A stretch of 14,024 nt of DNA from Actinomycetota bacterium (GTDB taxonomy: Bacteria; Actinomycetota; Acidimicrobiia; Acidimicrobiales; Ilumatobacteraceae): positions 1 to 14,024 of the forward strand of contig SXPW01000087.1 in NCBI GenBank assembly GCA_005793785.1, given 5' to 3'. Below the pieces are notes generated by a model, which saw only the letters and a list, made by a program, of their open reading frames with translations, was not told where the DNA came from and did not search any database. Below, one piece after another: positions 1 to 7,022 of the stretch. Made by a program: the position numbers and the translations under genes. Within the stretch, counting starts at the first letter, position 1; each line of letters begins with the position of its first letter.

Positions 1-1
1 C

Positions 2-844
2 GAGACGGGTGCGGGTCAGCACGGCGTCGCATCGGCGACGGCGGCGGCGCTGCTCGGGCTCACTTGCAAGGTGTACATGGGTGCCGTCGACGTCGAACGT
101 CAGGCGCTCAACGTGTTTCGCATGCGACTACTCGGTGCCGAAGTTGAGGCAGCACAATCGGGGAGTCGCACCCTGAAGGACGCCGTGAACGAGGCGATGC
201 GGGACTGGGTGGCGAGTGTCGAACACTCCTATTACTGCATCGGCTCGGTGATGGGTCCCCACCCGTATCCGTTCATGGTGCGACAGTTCCAGAGCGTCAT
301 CGGAGACGAGGCTCGCGAGCAGATTCGCGAGTTGACCGGTCGCGATCCCGACGTGGTCACCGCCTGCGTGGGTGGCGGATCGAATGCGATGGGAATCTTC
401 AGCGGATTCGTCGACACCCCTGCCCGACTCGTCGGTGTGGAACCTGCGGGTGGGGCCGCAGTGGGCAGGGGAGTCCCGGGGGTCGTGCACGGCATGAAGA
501 GCTTCCTCTTGCAGGACGAGGAGGGCCAGGTACAGGAGGCGCACTCGATTTCGGCCGGACTGGATTACCCGGGGGTGGGACCCGAGCACTCCTACTTGGC
601 ATCCATTGGAAGGGCGGAGTATCCGAGCGTCACCGACGCCGAGGTGATCGAAGGGTTCCAACTGTTGTCGCGCAGTGAGGGCATCATCCCTGCGCTCGAA
701 TGTGCGCACGTCGTTGCATGGATCGCCCGCGAGGCGCCCAACATGCAGGGAGCCACGGTCCTGATGAATCTCTCCGGTCGAGGCGACAAGGACGTCGCGC
801 AGATGATGCAGATCCTCGGCCCGACGTTGGGTTCATCTCGCTAA
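2..844 (+). CDS. trpB: Tryptophan synthase beta subunit, 5'-truncated by window edge
   Basis: This is the C-terminal 280 residues of the PLP enzyme that condenses indole with L-serine to give tryptophan, working in an alpha2-beta2 complex with TrpA. The reading frame is open from base 2. The first visible residues, ETGAGQHGVA, are the conserved loop that carries the catalytic Glu (Glu109 of the Salmonella enzyme). Further on are the phosphate-binding VGGGSNAMG loop that grips the PLP phosphate, and the C-terminal LSGRGDKD motif with the Ser near the PLP ring nitrogen. The PLP-binding Lys and the N-terminus lie outside the window. The stop is TAA, and trpA begins six bases later, the usual trpBA order, so the two subunits are probably co-translated. 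The family assignment is secure. Upstream trp genes cannot be seen. Confidence 0.97.
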   Translation, partial: ETGAGQHGVASATAAALLGLTCKVYMGAVDVERQALNVFRMRLLGAEVEAAQSGSRTLKDAVNEAMRDWVASVEHSYYCIGSVMGPHPYPFMVRQFQSVIGDEAREQIRELTGRDPDVVTACVGGGSNAMGIFSGFVDTPARLVGVEPAGGAAVGRGVPGVVHGMKSFLLQDEEGQVQEAHSISAGLDYPGVGPEHSYLASIGRAEYPSVTDAEVIEGFQLLSRSEGIIPALECAHVVAWIAREAPNMQGATVLMNLSGRGDKDVAQMMQILGPTLGSSR

Positions 845-850
845 AAGTCC

Positions 851-1633
851 ATGACCATCGCCGCAGCCTCGACCCTCGAAACGAGGCTCCGGGCAACCCG
901 CGATGCCGGGCGCAAACTCCTCGTTCCGTACGTCACCGGCTTCGTCGAGCACTGGGAGGAAGCCGTCCGCGCGGCAGCGGCGAACGGTGCGGATGCAATC
1001 GAGGTCGGAATTCCGTTCTCCGACCCGGTGATGGACGGACCAGTCATTCAGCGGGCGTCGCGTGAGGCGTTGAACCGCGGCGCGACGCCGACAGCAATCC
1101 TCGACGGCATTCGGGGAATCGACGTGGACGTGCCCATCGTCGTCATGTGCTACTACAACTCCGTCTTTCGCACCGGACACGAACGATTCGCCGACCTGTT
1201 GCGTGGAGCGGGAGTCGCAGGCGCAATCGTGCCCGACCTACCGTTGGAGGAGTCAGCCGAGTGGTGCACGGCAGCCGATGCGGCGGGAATCGCCACGGTG
1301 ATGTTGGCGGCACCGACGGCCCCGGATGATCGTCTTCCTCACATCACCGCTCGCTCGAGGGGATTCGTATACGCAGTCGGTCTCCTCGGCGTCACCGGTG
1401 AGCGCGACTCATTGTCGGCGAGCGCCACGACGATCGCCCGCCGGGTGAAGCGCGTGACCACATTGCCCGTGCTCGTGGGTGTCGGAGTGTCCGATGCCGA
1501 TCAAGCCCGTGAGGCCTGCCGGGTGGCGGACGGCGTCATTCAAGGTGCATCCGTCATGCGTCGGTTGCTCGACGAGGGCGTCGACTCCGTCGCACGGTAC
1601 GTATCCGAAGTGCGCCACGCCATCGACGAGTAG
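851..1633 (+). CDS. trpA: Tryptophan synthase alpha subunit
   Basis: This 260-residue TIM-barrel protein cleaves indole-3-glycerol phosphate to indole and glyceraldehyde 3-phosphate. The indole is channelled to TrpB. The family signature is present as IEVGIPFSDPVMDGPVIQ, which supplies the two catalytic acids Glu51 and Asp62 (Glu49 and Asp60 in Salmonella). The phosphate-binding region follows as GLLGVTGER near residues 177-185 and VGVGVSD near 209-215. Length is normal for the family (about 260-270). The ATG at 851 lies six bases after the trpB stop. I see no convincing Shine-Dalgarno sequence, which suggests translational coupling to trpB. A peroxiredoxin follows after nine bases, where mycobacteria have lgt, so the neighbourhood has been rearranged downstream of trpA. 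Confidence 0.97.
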   Translation: MTIAAASTLETRLRATRDAGRKLLVPYVTGFVEHWEEAVRAAAANGADAIEVGIPFSDPVMDGPVIQRASREALNRGATPTAILDGIRGIDVDVPIVVMCYYNSVFRTGHERFADLLRGAGVAGAIVPDLPLEESAEWCTAADAAGIATVMLAAPTAPDDRLPHITARSRGFVYAVGLLGVTGERDSLSASATTIARRVKRVTTLPVLVGVGVSDADQAREACRVADGVIQGASVMRRLLDEGVDSVARYVSEVRHAIDE

Positions 1634-1642
1634 TTTCGCAGC

Positions 1643-2095
1643 ATGTTGAAAACCGGCGACAAGGCCCCCGCCATAGCGCTGTTGGACCAGCATGGCAAGA
1701 AGCGGACGCTGCGGGAGTTCGCCAAACGCAAGGTGCTGGTGTACTTCTATCCCAAGGCGGACACGCCCGGCTGCACCCAACAATCATGTTCGTTGAGCGC
1801 GATCAAGGACGACATCGGTCGAACGGTGATCATCGGCGTGAGCCCCGATTCACCGGCCAGGCAATTGAAGTTCGACAGCAAGTACAACCTCGGATTTCCG
1901 TTGCTGTCCGACGAGGATCACGCGGTAGCCAAGGCCTACAAGGTGTGGAAGAAGAAGTCGATGTACGGTCGCGAGTACATGGGCATCGAGCGTTCCGCAT
2001 TCCTCATCGACGGCAACGGCAAGGTCATTCACGCCTGGTACAAGATCTCTCCAAAGCAAACGCCGGAGTTCCTGCTCGAAGCGCTCGACGCATGA
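1643..2095 (+). CDS. bcp: PrxQ/Bcp-type thiol peroxiredoxin
   Basis: This 150-residue cytoplasmic thioredoxin-fold peroxidase should reduce hydrogen peroxide and organic hydroperoxides using electrons from thioredoxin. The sequence has the AhpC/TSA core with the active-site motif PKADTPGCTQQSC. Cys44 is the peroxidatic cysteine, and Cys49, four residues further on, is the resolving cysteine, the arrangement of the atypical two-cysteine PrxQ subgroup. The later segment GVSPDSPARQLKF and the FLIDGNGKVIHAWY strand pair are typical of the family. No signal peptide is visible. It starts nine bases after trpA and its TGA overlaps the ATG of the fabZ-like gene by four bases, so it is probably part of the trp-side transcript. 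The substrate preference cannot be read from sequence. Confidence 0.93.
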   Translation: MLKTGDKAPAIALLDQHGKKRTLREFAKRKVLVYFYPKADTPGCTQQSCSLSAIKDDIGRTVIIGVSPDSPARQLKFDSKYNLGFPLLSDEDHAVAKAYKVWKKKSMYGREYMGIERSAFLIDGNGKVIHAWYKISPKQTPEFLLEALDA

Positions 2096-2520
2096 CGGTA
2101 TTTCCGACGCCGGAATCGGTGTTGCCGCATCGTGCGCCGTTCCTGTTCGTCGATTCGATCGACGCCCTCGACGTCGGAGTCGGCGCAGTCGGACGGTGGC
2201 GTCTGCGTGGCGACGAATGGTTCTTCCCCGGCCACTTTCCCGGACGTCCGACCTTGCCCGGTGTGCTGATGTGCGAAGCCATCGCCCAAGTCGGCGCGTA
2301 CGCGTTGCTCAGCGACCCTGCACGCGCTGGACGACTGCCGCTCTTTGGCGGTCTCGACTCGGCTCGATTCCGTCGTCAGGTCGTGCCTGGAGACGAGCTC
2401 GTGCTCACGGTGCAACTGGGACGAATGAGTGCGCGTGCCGGCAAGGGCTCGGGAACCGCCACGGTGAACGGTGAACTCGCCTGTGAATGCGAGTTGATGT
2501 TCGTGCTCGTCGACCGCTGA
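2092..2520 (+). CDS. fabZ: FabZ-type beta-hydroxyacyl-ACP dehydratase
   Basis: This 142-residue hotdog-fold enzyme should remove water from 3-hydroxyacyl-ACP to give trans-2-enoyl-ACP in type II fatty-acid synthesis. The N-terminal LPHRAPFLFVD segment and the core GHFPGRPTLPGVLMCEAIAQ are diagnostic. His48 and Glu62 are the expected catalytic pair. The Glu and the FabZ-like length point to FabZ rather than the isomerising FabA. The ATG at 2092 was chosen because it forms an ATGA overlap with the peroxiredoxin stop and places the PHRAPFLFVD motif close to the N-terminus, as is usual. The open frame extends much further upstream, but that part is out of frame with, and covered by, the peroxiredoxin gene. 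It converges on the fab operon, whose last gene, fabF, ends 44 bases away, so it is physically linked to the pathway but transcribed separately. Confidence 0.92.
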   Translation: MTVFPTPESVLPHRAPFLFVDSIDALDVGVGAVGRWRLRGDEWFFPGHFPGRPTLPGVLMCEAIAQVGAYALLSDPARAGRLPLFGGLDSARFRRQVVPGDELVLTVQLGRMSARAGKGSGTATVNGELACECELMFVLVDR

Positions 2521-2564
2521 CCGTTTCGAGGTCGGCGGTCGACTGCCTCGCCCGAGCAGCAAGC
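2521..2564. terminator. Possible bidirectional terminator between convergent fabZ and fabF
   Basis: The 44 bases separate two genes that end towards each other. CGAGG at 2527-2531 can pair with CCTCG at 2546-2550 around a GC-rich loop containing the palindrome GTCGAC. There is no T-tract on either side, so intrinsic termination is uncertain. This is inferred from position and a weak stem. Confidence 0.25.
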
Positions 2565-3749
2565 TCAGGTCACCGGTGCGATGATGATCGATCCGTTGTG
2601 ACCACCGAAACCGAAATTGTTGGAGATGGTCGGACCAGGCGTCCACGCCCGCGGTGACCCCATCACGACGTCGCAAGTGATGTCTTCGCCCAGGGTCGTG
2701 GTGTTGGCAGTGGGCGGAATGAGTCGATGTTCGAATGACAACAACACGGCCGCGGCTTCGAGGGCACCAGCCGCACCGAGTGGGTGTCCGGTGACCCCCT
2801 TGATCGAAGTGACCGGAGGAGTCGGGTTTCCGAAGACTGCAGCAACCGCCTGCGATTCCGCTTGGTCGTTGAGCGGTGTCGATGTGCCGTGGGCGTTCAC
2901 CTGCTTGATGTCGCTTGGTTGCAGGCCCGCATCCTCCAACGCGAGTCGCATGCACGCAATGGCACCGACGCCTCCCGGTGACGGAGCCGTGATGTGATGT
3001 GCGTCGGCGTTGCTCGCCGCGCCGAGAATTTCCGCAAGGATCGTGGCGCCGCGTGACACGGCAAGGTCGTGGCGCTCGAGCACGAAGACCGCCGCACCTT
3101 CACCGAATACGAACCCGTCACGACCGGCGTCGAACGGTCGACTCGAGCCGCTCGTCGAGAGCGCGGTCATGTTGGCGAACCCCGCGACTGCCGTGATCGT
3201 CGCCGCCGACTCGGCGCCACCGCTCACGACGGCATCGCACCGGCCCCACGCGATGAGCCGGGCGGCATAACCGAGTGCGTGGGTTGCGGCAGCGCACGCC
3301 GTGCAGATGGTTTCGGCGGGACCGCGGAAGTGGTGGCGCATGGAGATTGCCGCGCCGCACGCATTCGACATCATCATCGGAACGAGGAAGGGAGATACTC
3401 GGCGCTCACCTTTTTCGACGCGAGTGACCACCTGATCCTCCAGGGTCCGCAAGCCTCCGATGCCCGTGCCGAAGATGGTGCCGATTCGCGTCGGGTCGTA
3501 GGGGAGTTCGCCGGATTGCGTCAGGGCTTCGTGTGCCGCGGCCAGCGCAAACTGCTCGACCCGGTCCGCACGCCGGGCTTCCTTCGGATTGCTGAAGTAC
3601 GGCTGCGGATCCCAATCGGGGATCTCCACGGTTTTCGCATTCGTGATACCGGGTCCGAGGAGCCCGTTCCAAAAGGCGTTCTTTCCCAAACCGCACGGAG
3701 CAAGCACTCCGTATCCGGTGATCGCGACACGATGACCCGCTCCCTGCAT
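2565..3749 (-). CDS. fabF: Beta-ketoacyl-ACP synthase II
   Basis: This 394-residue thiolase-fold elongation synthase condenses acyl groups with malonyl-ACP, releasing CO2. The active-site nucleophile is Cys152 in ICTACAAATHALG. The two catalytic histidines are His287 in NAHGTSTPLND and His322 in SIKGVTGHPLGAAGA, with the conserved Lys317 between them. The C-terminal NNFGFGGHN loop is also present. The separate Cys-His-His layout marks the elongating KAS I/II class and sets it apart from FabH. The frame is open to 3965, but that extension overlaps acpP and has no family similarity. The ATG at 3749, eight bases after the acpP stop, gives a normal N-terminus (HRVAITGYGVLAPCG). The eight-base gap lacks a Shine-Dalgarno sequence, so translation probably depends on coupling to acpP. 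It is the last gene of the operon. Confidence 0.96.
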   Translation of the reverse strand: MQGAGHRVAITGYGVLAPCGLGKNAFWNGLLGPGITNAKTVEIPDWDPQPYFSNPKEARRADRVEQFALAAAHEALTQSGELPYDPTRIGTIFGTGIGGLRTLEDQVVTRVEKGERRVSPFLVPMMMSNACGAAISMRHHFRGPAETICTACAAATHALGYAARLIAWGRCDAVVSGGAESAATITAVAGFANMTALSTSGSSRPFDAGRDGFVFGEGAAVFVLERHDLAVSRGATILAEILGAASNADAHHITAPSPGGVGAIACMRLALEDAGLQPSDIKQVNAHGTSTPLNDQAESQAVAAVFGNPTPPVTSIKGVTGHPLGAAGALEAAAVLLSFEHRLIPPTANTTTLGEDITCDVVMGSPRAWTPGPTISNNFGFGGHNGSIIIAPVT

Positions 3750-3757
3750 GGGGAGGG

Positions 3758-3997
3758 TTACTTGGTTTTGGCGACGATGAGGTCGAAGGCTTGACCGACC
3801 GTCGTGATGCCTTCGAGATCTGACTCGGGGACCTCGACTCCGAACTCCGACTCGAGTTCCATCACGAATTCCACGAGGTCGAGGCTGTCGGCCTCCAAGT
3901 CTTCCTTGAAGCGTGCTTCGGGGGTGACCTTTGCAGCGTCGACCGCCAACACATTGACGGCACATTTGGTGAATCGCTGGAATTGTTCTTGGCTCAC
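3758..3997 (-). CDS. acpP: Acyl carrier protein
   Basis: This 79-residue acidic four-helix carrier holds growing acyl chains on a 4'-phosphopantetheine arm. The attachment site is Ser38 in the motif LEADSLDLVEFVMELE, in the normal position for the family. The protein ends VGQAFDLIVAKTK, typical of ACP helix IV. The frame is open further upstream to 4120, but that part is basic, overlaps fabG and is unlike ACP. A GTG at 3997 preceded by a perfect AGGAGG at 4004-4009 with a six-base spacer fixes the start. This is one of the best ribosome binding sites in the window and fits the high ACP demand of the pathway. It lies between fabG (22-base gap) and fabF (8-base gap), a common arrangement for housekeeping type II systems. 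Confidence 0.96.
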   Translation of the reverse strand: MSQEQFQRFTKCAVNVLAVDAAKVTPEARFKEDLEADSLDLVEFVMELESEFGVEVPESDLEGITTVGQAFDLIVAKTK

Positions 3998-4003
3998 GTG
4001 GGG

Positions 4004-4009
4004 CCTCCT
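4004..4009 (-). promoter_or_regulatory. Strong ribosome binding site of acpP
   Basis: On the minus strand this reads AGGAGG, six bases before the GTG at 3997. It decides the GTG start of acpP against longer open-frame alternatives. Most neighbouring genes have weak or no such sites, so acpP is probably translated more strongly than they are. Confidence 0.85.
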
Positions 4010-4019
4010 CGCGACAATC

Positions 4020-4724
4020 CTAGTGTCCCATCCCGAGACCACCGTCGACGGGCAGCACTGCACCGGTGATGTACGCGGCGTCAGCCGAGGCGAGGAAGGC
4101 GATCGCACCCGCAATCTCATCGGGTGTGGCGACCCGTCCGAGAGGAACGAGGTCGGCGAATGCCTTCAACTTGTCATCGCCCAACTTCCGAGTCATGTCG
4201 GTGTCGACGGGTCCCGGCGCGACGACGTTGACGGTGATGTTCCGACTCCCGAGTTCGCGGGCGAGTGACCGTGCGAATCCAACCAGTCCGGCTTTGGATG
4301 CCGCGTAGTTCGCCTGGCCGGCTTGGCCGAGCAATCCGACGACGCTCGAGACGAGGATGATTCGTCCGCGTCGTGCGCGCAACATTGATTGTGTCGCACG
4401 CTTGGCGACTCGGAATGCCCCGGTGAGGTTGGCATCGACGACGTCGACGAAGTCGGCTTCCTTCATGCGCAGAAGCAAACCATCCTTGGTGATGCCGGCA
4501 TTGGAGACCAGCACCTCGACCGGACCCAACTTTTCCTCGACCTCCGTGAATGCGCGTTCGACGTGCGACTCCTGCGTCACGTCGCACTGCACCGCGAGGA
4601 AGTCTCCCGACGGCGCGGTGGTGTTGTAGGTGACCGCCACCTTGTCCCCGAGTGCGACGAACCGTTCCGCGGTGGCACGTCCGATGCCTCGACTACCACC
4701 GGTGACAAGTACGACGCGACTCAT
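4020..4724 (-). CDS. fabG: 3-oxoacyl-ACP reductase
   Basis: This 234-residue short-chain dehydrogenase should use NADPH to reduce 3-ketoacyl-ACP to 3-hydroxyacyl-ACP. The Rossmann glycine motif TGGSRGIG is at residues 8-15 and the NAG motif at 75-77. The catalytic tetrad is Asn99, Ser127 (VSSVVG), Tyr140 and Lys144 (YAASK). The GQANYAASKAG stretch and C-terminal ITGAVLPVDGG are typical of FabG. Two ATGs are possible. I prefer the one at 4724: its ATGA overlaps the fabH stop, it has GGAGA five bases upstream (4730-4734), and MSRVVLVTGGSRGIG is a normal N-terminus. The ATG at 4736 would add only four residues. Other short-chain dehydrogenases can resemble FabG, but the position between fabH and acpP supports the assignment. 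Confidence 0.96.
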   Translation of the reverse strand: MSRVVLVTGGSRGIGRATAERFVALGDKVAVTYNTTAPSGDFLAVQCDVTQESHVERAFTEVEEKLGPVEVLVSNAGITKDGLLLRMKEADFVDVVDANLTGAFRVAKRATQSMLRARRGRIILVSSVVGLLGQAGQANYAASKAGLVGFARSLARELGSRNITVNVVAPGPVDTDMTRKLGDDKLKAFADLVPLGRVATPDEIAGAIAFLASADAAYITGAVLPVDGGLGMGH

Positions 4725-5650
4725 GGTTGTCTCCATTCAACGACCGCGCTCGCGGCCGTCATGCCGGCGCCGAAACCGACGAGAAGGACGATGTCGCCGT
4801 TGTTCAATCGACCGCGCTCGGCGGCATCGAACCACGCGAGCGGAATCGAGGCCGACGAAGTGTTGCCCGTCTCGTGGAGCACCGTAGCCGTGCGATCCAT
4901 CGGGATACCCAATTGACGACAGGCAGCGTCGATGATGCGGACGTTCGCCTGGTGTGGAACGCACAGCGTGACGTCGTCCACGCCGAGGCCGGCCTTGGCG
5001 AGGGATTTGCGGCCGGAATCCACCATGATGCGAACGGCCCGACGGAATACCTCCTTGCCGTCCATGTGGATGTAACCGCCCACCTCTGCGTACAGCAGAT
5101 GCTCCAGCGACCCGTCGGCATCGAGATCCCAACCCAAGAGTTGTCCCGCATCCGGCACGCCGTCGACGATGCACGCCCCCGATCCGTCGGCAAAGAGGAT
5201 CGCCGTGCCACGATCGCCCCAATCGGTGACACGTGAGAGCGTGTCGGTTCCGATCACGAGCAGTCGCTTCGCGCCGATGGCGAGCAATCCGTGCGCCACG
5301 ACGTATGCGTACACGAATCCGGAGCACGCGGCATTCACATCGAAGGCTCCACAGCGCAGACCGAGCGCGTGTTGTACCGCGGCGGAGGTGGCTGGGACCG
5401 TTCGATCAGGAGTGGTGGTCGAGAGCACGAGTCCGTCGATCGACGCCGGGTCGACTCCCGCCATGGAGATCGCACGGCGCGCCGATTCGACCGAGAGCGA
5501 GGCCGTCGATCCACCGATGTGGCGTCGCTTGATTCCCGTGCGCTCGGTGATCCACTCGTCGTTGGTGTCCATCATCACCGAAAGGTCGTCGTTCGTGAGT
5601 ACCTTCTCCGGAAGGGCGGTGCCCCAGCCGATGATTCGTCCACCGCCCAT
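4721..5650 (-). CDS. fabH: Beta-ketoacyl-ACP synthase III
   Basis: This 309-residue synthase starts fatty-acid synthesis by condensing a short acyl-CoA with malonyl-ACP. The catalytic triad is Cys109 (VNAACSGFVYA), His233 (VPHQANVRI) and Asn263 (HETGNTSSASIPLA), the Cys-His-Asn pattern of FabH rather than FabF. The N-terminal DEWITERTGIKRRHI motif is also characteristic. The ATG at 5650 forms a TGATG junction with the fabD stop and gives a normal N-terminus. A TTG at 5668 in the same frame would add six residues that overlap fabD and has no ribosome binding site. The 3' end overlaps the fabG start by four bases. Primer preference (acetyl or branched-chain) cannot be judged from these motifs. 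Confidence 0.95.
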   Translation of the reverse strand: MGGGRIIGWGTALPEKVLTNDDLSVMMDTNDEWITERTGIKRRHIGGSTASLSVESARRAISMAGVDPASIDGLVLSTTTPDRTVPATSAAVQHALGLRCGAFDVNAACSGFVYAYVVAHGLLAIGAKRLLVIGTDTLSRVTDWGDRGTAILFADGSGACIVDGVPDAGQLLGWDLDADGSLEHLLYAEVGGYIHMDGKEVFRRAVRIMVDSGRKSLAKAGLGVDDVTLCVPHQANVRIIDAACRQLGIPMDRTATVLHETGNTSSASIPLAWFDAAERGRLNNGDIVLLVGFGAGMTAASAVVEWRQP

Positions 5651-6825
5651 CAGTGGGTCCGTAGCCAAGCGACGGGCTCGCGCATCGCGAGGCGCTCACC
5701 CTCATGGGCGATGAAACTTTGCAGGATTCCGGCGAACGGGGAACGCACCTCGACCTCGCCGACGTGACCGAGCAACGTCCCGACGTCGATGCGCGCGCCG
5801 TCGACGATCGTCGCCTGCTTGGCGAACACTCCCGCGGCCGGACTCACGACGAGTCGCTCCACGACGAAGAGATGTTCGCCCTCCTGTACGTCGGTCTTCG
5901 GTGGCGACACCTGGCTCACGAACTCGAGCAACGAGTCGAGTTCGTCGGGAGTGGACACGCTGATCACTCGGGCTCCGTCGATCGTTCTCTTCACCATTCC
6001 GCTCAACACGCCGCCGGGTCCGAGTTCCACGTAACCCGCAATCGACTGTTTCTCGAGTTCCAACAGGACGTGTTTCCACCGCACCGGTGAGCAGAGTTGT
6101 GCCGACAAGAGCGACGCCCAGTCGTCGCCACTCTTGTGCACCAATGCATCGACGTTGGAGACGATCGGAACGTCGGCGTCGCGTGGCTTGGCAGCCGCGA
6201 GTGCGACGCGTAGGCGATCCCGCGCGGCGTTCATGAACGGAGTGTGGAATGCCCCGGACACCGGTAGTGGCATCACCTTCTTGGCGCCGAGTTCCTTGGC
6301 GTGTTTCGTCGCCTTCTCGATACCGGTCGGTGATCCGGCAATCACCACCTGACCCGGTGCATTGAAGTTGGCCACCCACACGTTGTCATCGGCACGGCGA
6401 CAAGCCACCTCGACGAGATCGTCGTCCAAACCCAGAACCGCGGACATGGCGCCGGGGGATGCCTGTCCCGCATCGTGCATGGCGTCGCCGCGTTCGATGA
6501 CGAGGCGAACGCCGTCGTCGAAACCGAGTGCACCGTTGGCCGTGAGTGCCGTGTATTCCCCCAGACTGTGGCCGGCACAAATGCTCGGTTCGATGCCGAG
6601 GCGCTCGACGGCGTCCAACACCATGAGGCTGCTGACGAAGGTCGTGAGTTGGGCGTTGCGGGTGTCCTTCAATTCGTCGGCGTCGGCGTCGAGGAGTAAC
6701 CGACCGACGTCTCGTTCGGCGATTGCGGAGGCTTCGTCGACCAGTTCCCAACTTTCGTGGTCGCGCCACGGACGTCCCATACCGGGTCGCTGCGATCCCT
6801 GTCCGGGAAACAAAAACGCGAGCAA
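5650..6825 (-). CDS. fabD: Malonyl-CoA:ACP transacylase with C-terminal biotinyl/lipoyl-like domain
   Basis: FabD moves malonyl groups from CoA to ACP. This protein has 391 residues, whereas stand-alone FabD usually has about 300-315. Residues 1 to about 303 are a complete transacylase: FPGQGSQ (7-13), Ser87 in GHSLGEY, Arg112 and His194 in GAFHTPFM, ending at about VISVSTPDELDSLLEFV. After a short linker, residues 318-389 look like a barrel-sandwich hybrid (biotinyl/lipoyl-like) fold. Two half-motifs, SPAAG (328-332) and SPFAG (362-366), are each followed by strand-turn-strand segments such as AHEGERLAMREPVAWL. The modification turn, where EAMKM or a lipoyl Lys would sit, reads GHVGE, so there is no acceptor lysine. 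The start is TTG at 6825 with AGGGAGG at 6830-6836. It is the first gene of the fab operon. The FabD call is very firm; the added domain is by motif reading. Confidence 0.94.
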   Translation of the reverse strand: MLAFLFPGQGSQRPGMGRPWRDHESWELVDEASAIAERDVGRLLLDADADELKDTRNAQLTTFVSSLMVLDAVERLGIEPSICAGHSLGEYTALTANGALGFDDGVRLVIERGDAMHDAGQASPGAMSAVLGLDDDLVEVACRRADDNVWVANFNAPGQVVIAGSPTGIEKATKHAKELGAKKVMPLPVSGAFHTPFMNAARDRLRVALAAAKPRDADVPIVSNVDALVHKSGDDWASLLSAQLCSPVRWKHVLLELEKQSIAGYVELGPGGVLSGMVKRTIDGARVISVSTPDELDSLLEFVSQVSPPKTDVQEGEHLFVVERLVVSPAAGVFAKQATIVDGARIDVGTLLGHVGEVEVRSPFAGILQSFIAHEGERLAMREPVAWLRTH

Positions 6826-6912
6826 CCGACCTCCCTGTCTGACGCAAGCTTGTCGCAGTAGAGGTTACGAGAGATTGCCCTTCGGCGAGCGCCACTAGCA
6901 TTTCACCGCGTT
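6826..6912. promoter_or_regulatory. Divergent promoter region between fabD operon and tRNA-Leu
   Basis: These 87 bases must carry the promoter of the fab operon (minus strand), the ribosome binding site of fabD (AGGGAGG, 6830-6836) and probably the tRNA promoter (plus strand). Candidate elements are weak. On the plus strand TAGCAT at 6896-6901 resembles a -10 box, with TTGCCC at 6875-6880 as a possible -35, though the 15-base spacer is short. On the minus strand TAACCT at 6862-6867 could be a -10 box, without a recognisable -35. An eight-base palindrome, CAAGCTTG at 6845-6852, lies just upstream of the fabD ribosome binding site. The region's role is clear from gene orientation; the individual boxes are inference. 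Confidence 0.45.
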
Positions 6913-6998
6913 GCCCGAGTGGCGAAATGGCAGACGCGACGGACTCAAAATCCGTTGCCTGAAAGGGTGTGTGGGTTCGACTCCCACCTCGGGCACCA
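6913..6998 (+). tRNA. tRNA-Leu (anticodon CAA)
   Basis: The 86 bases fold as a class II tRNA. The acceptor stem pairs GCCCGAG (6913-6919) with CTCGGGC (6988-6994), followed by discriminator A and an encoded CCA end. The anticodon stem ACGGA/TCCGT encloses the loop CTCAAAA, giving anticodon CAA at 6946-6948, which reads the leucine codon TTG. The T arm is GTGGG-TTCGACT-CCCAC (6971-6987). A 15-base variable arm (6956-6970) is present, as expected for leucine tRNAs. The start TGGCGAAATGGCAGACGC of the D-arm region is typical of tRNA-Leu. The gene begins 87 bases upstream of, and divergent from, fabD. Confidence 0.96.
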
Positions 6999-7022
6999 GG
7001 GCGCTCGTAGGCTGAACAGCCC

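Noticed and set aside
2029..2955. A 308-codon minus-strand frame across the fabZ-fabF boundary
   Set aside because: It overlaps the convergent ends of two well-supported genes and shows no domain. The composition is that of an out-of-frame reading.
3750..3965. A longer fabF beginning upstream at 3965
   Set aside because: The added 72 residues overlap acpP in another frame, are basic and low in complexity, and the family N-terminus begins just after the ATG at 3749.
5653..5874. The FabD tail as a functional biotin carboxyl carrier or lipoyl domain
   Set aside because: The acceptor lysine is absent from the hairpin turn, which reads GHVGE. The only nearby lysine (residue 336) is in the wrong strand. 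A lipoyl-like fold without modification is the better reading.
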